From Catenulispora pinistramenti (GTDB taxonomy: Bacteria; Actinomycetota; Actinomycetes; Streptomycetales; Catenulisporaceae), in contig NZ_JAAFYZ010000110.1 of assembly GCF_018274385.1 (NCBI RefSeq), positions 1-32,179 on the forward strand: DNA of 32,179 nt, in the 5' to 3' direction. A program made the position numbers and the translations under genes. The notes under the pieces were generated by a model, which worked only from the letters and a program-made list of their open reading frames with translations, made no database searches and was not told the DNA's origin. Within the stretch, counting starts at the first letter, position 1; every line of letters starts with the position of its first letter. Below, piece by piece: positions 30,871 to 32,179 of the stretch.

Positions 30871-32179
30871 ATGCTCCGCATGCACGACGCCGCCAAACCC
30901 CTGGCGTCGATACCCCGCCCGGCCCAACTGCCCCCGCTGCTGGTGGACCTCGCCATCGCCGCGGTCGGCACCTGGATCGCGGTGGCGACCTCGGTCAAGC
31001 CGCACCCCGCGCTGGCCTCCCACGGCGGACGGCACATCGACGGCATCGCGATCACGCTGATCGTCGCGATGGGCGCCGCCCTGGTCCTGCGGCGGCGGTT
31101 CCCGCTATCGGTACTCGCGGCCTGCGCGGCCCTGACCGCCGGTTACGAGGCGTACGACTACCGCCTCGGCCTGACCCAGGCTCTGCTGCTGCTCGCGATG
31201 TTCACGGTGGGGGCCCGGCTCGCGCGGCCGTGGGCGGCCCTGGCGGCGGCGGTGACTTATGCAGAGCTCTTATTCGATCACTTCCGCTCGTGGTCCGGCT
31301 CACATCTGTGGATCTGGTGGGGCACCGCGTTGTGGGTCGCGGCCGTGACGCTGATCGCCGACGGGGCCCGGCAGCTGGCCGAGAGCCGCGCGCTGTTGGC
31401 GGCGTACAAGGAGCAGGAGCAGCGCAAGCACCGGGACCGCGAACAGCGCGCGGTACTGATGGAGCGAATCCGCATCGCCCGGGAACTGCACGACGTGACG
31501 GCGCACCACCTGTCGGTCATCGCGGTACAAGCAGGCGTGGCGCGATTCGTCATCGACAAGGAGCCGGAGACCGCGGACCAGGCGCTGCGGGCGATATCGG
31601 AGGTCGGGAGCGAGGGGCTGGCGGAGCTGCGGCGGCTGATCAGCCTGCTGCGACCGGACGACGACGAGGGCGCGCGGGCCCACACCTCCGACCCGCCCGC
31701 ACCGGGGATCGCGCAGCTGCCGGTGCTGATAGAGCGGGTAGGGCTGTCGGGCACGCCGTCGCGCTACACGGTGGCGGGACGGAAGCGCACCTTGCCGGCC
31801 GGGATCGAACTGTGCGTGTACCGCGTGGTGCAGGAGTCGCTGACGAACGTGTTGAAGCACGCGCCGGGATCGTCTGTCGAGGTGCGGCTTGAGTACGAAC
31901 CCGACGTCGTGCGGGTCACGATCACGGACACCGGAACGCACCCGGTCCCGCCCCGGCGCTCGGGCATCCCGGCGGCGGCGATAACGCAGGCTTCGCGGCA
32001 TAGCGGGTCGGGGGTGGGACTCACCGGGATGCGCGAGCGCGCGGCGCTATACGGCGGGGAACTCTCAGCGGGGCGGACGCCGGACGGGGGCTTCGAGGTG
32101 GCTCTGACGCTGCCGGTGGAGTCGGCGGAGATGGTGGAGGTCGCGGAGCAGGCTTCGGTGGCGGTGACGGGGGCGGAGG
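30871..32179 (+). CDS. NarL-type sensor histidine kinase, 3' end off the window
   Basis: The frame opens at the ATG at 30871, 12 nt after an in-frame TAG, and runs 436 codons to the right edge; a second ATG at 30880 is possible. Hydrophobic segments up to about residue 165 form the membrane sensor. The HisKA_3 box RIRIARELHDVTAHHLSVIA holds the phospho-acceptor H207. The HATPase domain shows an N-box (RVVQESLTNVLKHA), ITDTG and GVGLTGMRERAALYGG. Leu134 is TTA (31270-31272), a likely bldA-dependent codon. It is divergent from the EssC-like gene. A partner regulator may lie beyond the window or may be the orphan NarL-type regulator at 22727. Confidence 0.9.
   Translation, partial: MLRMHDAAKPLASIPRPAQLPPLLVDLAIAAVGTWIAVATSVKPHPALASHGGRHIDGIAITLIVAMGAALVLRRRFPLSVLAACAALTAGYEAYDYRLGLTQALLLLAMFTVGARLARPWAALAAAVTYAELLFDHFRSWSGSHLWIWWGTALWVAAVTLIADGARQLAESRALLAAYKEQEQRKHRDREQRAVLMERIRIARELHDVTAHHLSVIAVQAGVARFVIDKEPETADQALRAISEVGSEGLAELRRLISLLRPDDDEGARAHTSDPPAPGIAQLPVLIERVGLSGTPSRYTVAGRKRTLPAGIELCVYRVVQESLTNVLKHAPGSSVEVRLEYEPDVVRVTITDTGTHPVPPRRSGIPAAAITQASRHSGSGVGLTGMRERAALYGGELSAGRTPDGGFEVALTLPVESAEMVEVAEQASVAVTGAE

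Overview
The window is high-GC DNA with GTG starts, codon third positions dominated by G/C, and families typical of filamentous actinomycetes: an SsgA-like sporulation protein, PP2C/SpoIIE phosphatase, ECF sigma factor, GlxA and PucR regulators, a Hanks kinase and a WXG100 protein. A Streptomyces- or Catenulispora-like organism fits, but the genus cannot be fixed from the sequence. No rRNA, tRNA, insertion sequence, integrase or CRISPR array was seen.

Left part (1-5.9 kb). On the minus strand an SsgA-like gene is followed 7 bp later by the 5' part of a SpoIIE-type phosphatase that runs off the left edge. Divergent from them is an unusual 649-aa ECF sigma factor that carries a zinc-finger anti-sigma-like segment, a membrane segment and a long Pro/Thr tail in one polypeptide. 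A 140-aa hypothetical protein, a heptamer tandem repeat, two small overlapping membrane-protein genes and a divergent GlxA-type regulator follow. This part is rich in short tandem duplications, two of which copy the stop-codon region of a gene.

Middle (6-14.3 kb). A XylF/XylG/XylH-like sugar ABC transporter (lipoprotein, single-domain ATPase, permease with a Gly/Ser-rich N-terminus) is followed by a convergent PucR-type regulator, an unrecognised helical-repeat protein, and a divergent XRE-TPR regulator translationally coupled to a NUDIX hydrolase.

Right part (14.3-32.2 kb). The genes here are on the minus strand, apart from a sensor kinase at the right edge. In transcription order they are: an EssC-like FHA-FtsK/SpoIIIE ATPase of the type VII secretion class, a WXG100 protein, a strong hairpin, a membrane Ser/Thr kinase with a ricin-type lectin tail, a NarL/LuxR response regulator, a lipoprotein, a 1145-aa exported protein of unknown family, a TPR-CHAT protease and a TIR-domain protein with a ubiquitin-like C-terminal region. 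The CHAT and TIR genes are 6 bp apart and look like a two-gene protease/NADase conflict module. The EssC/WXG100/kinase group looks like a reduced secretion system, since EccB, EccD, EccE and mycosin homologues are absent from the window. These two modules are the best candidates for undescribed biology.

Signals seen across genes. Four genes (4673 minus, 4836 plus, 12434 plus, 30871 plus) have a TANNNT hexamer ending exactly 6 nt before the start codon and no convincing ribosome binding site, which points to leaderless transcripts. Rare TTA codons occur in three signalling genes (XRE regulator, Ser/Thr kinase, sensor kinase), suggesting bldA-type developmental control.
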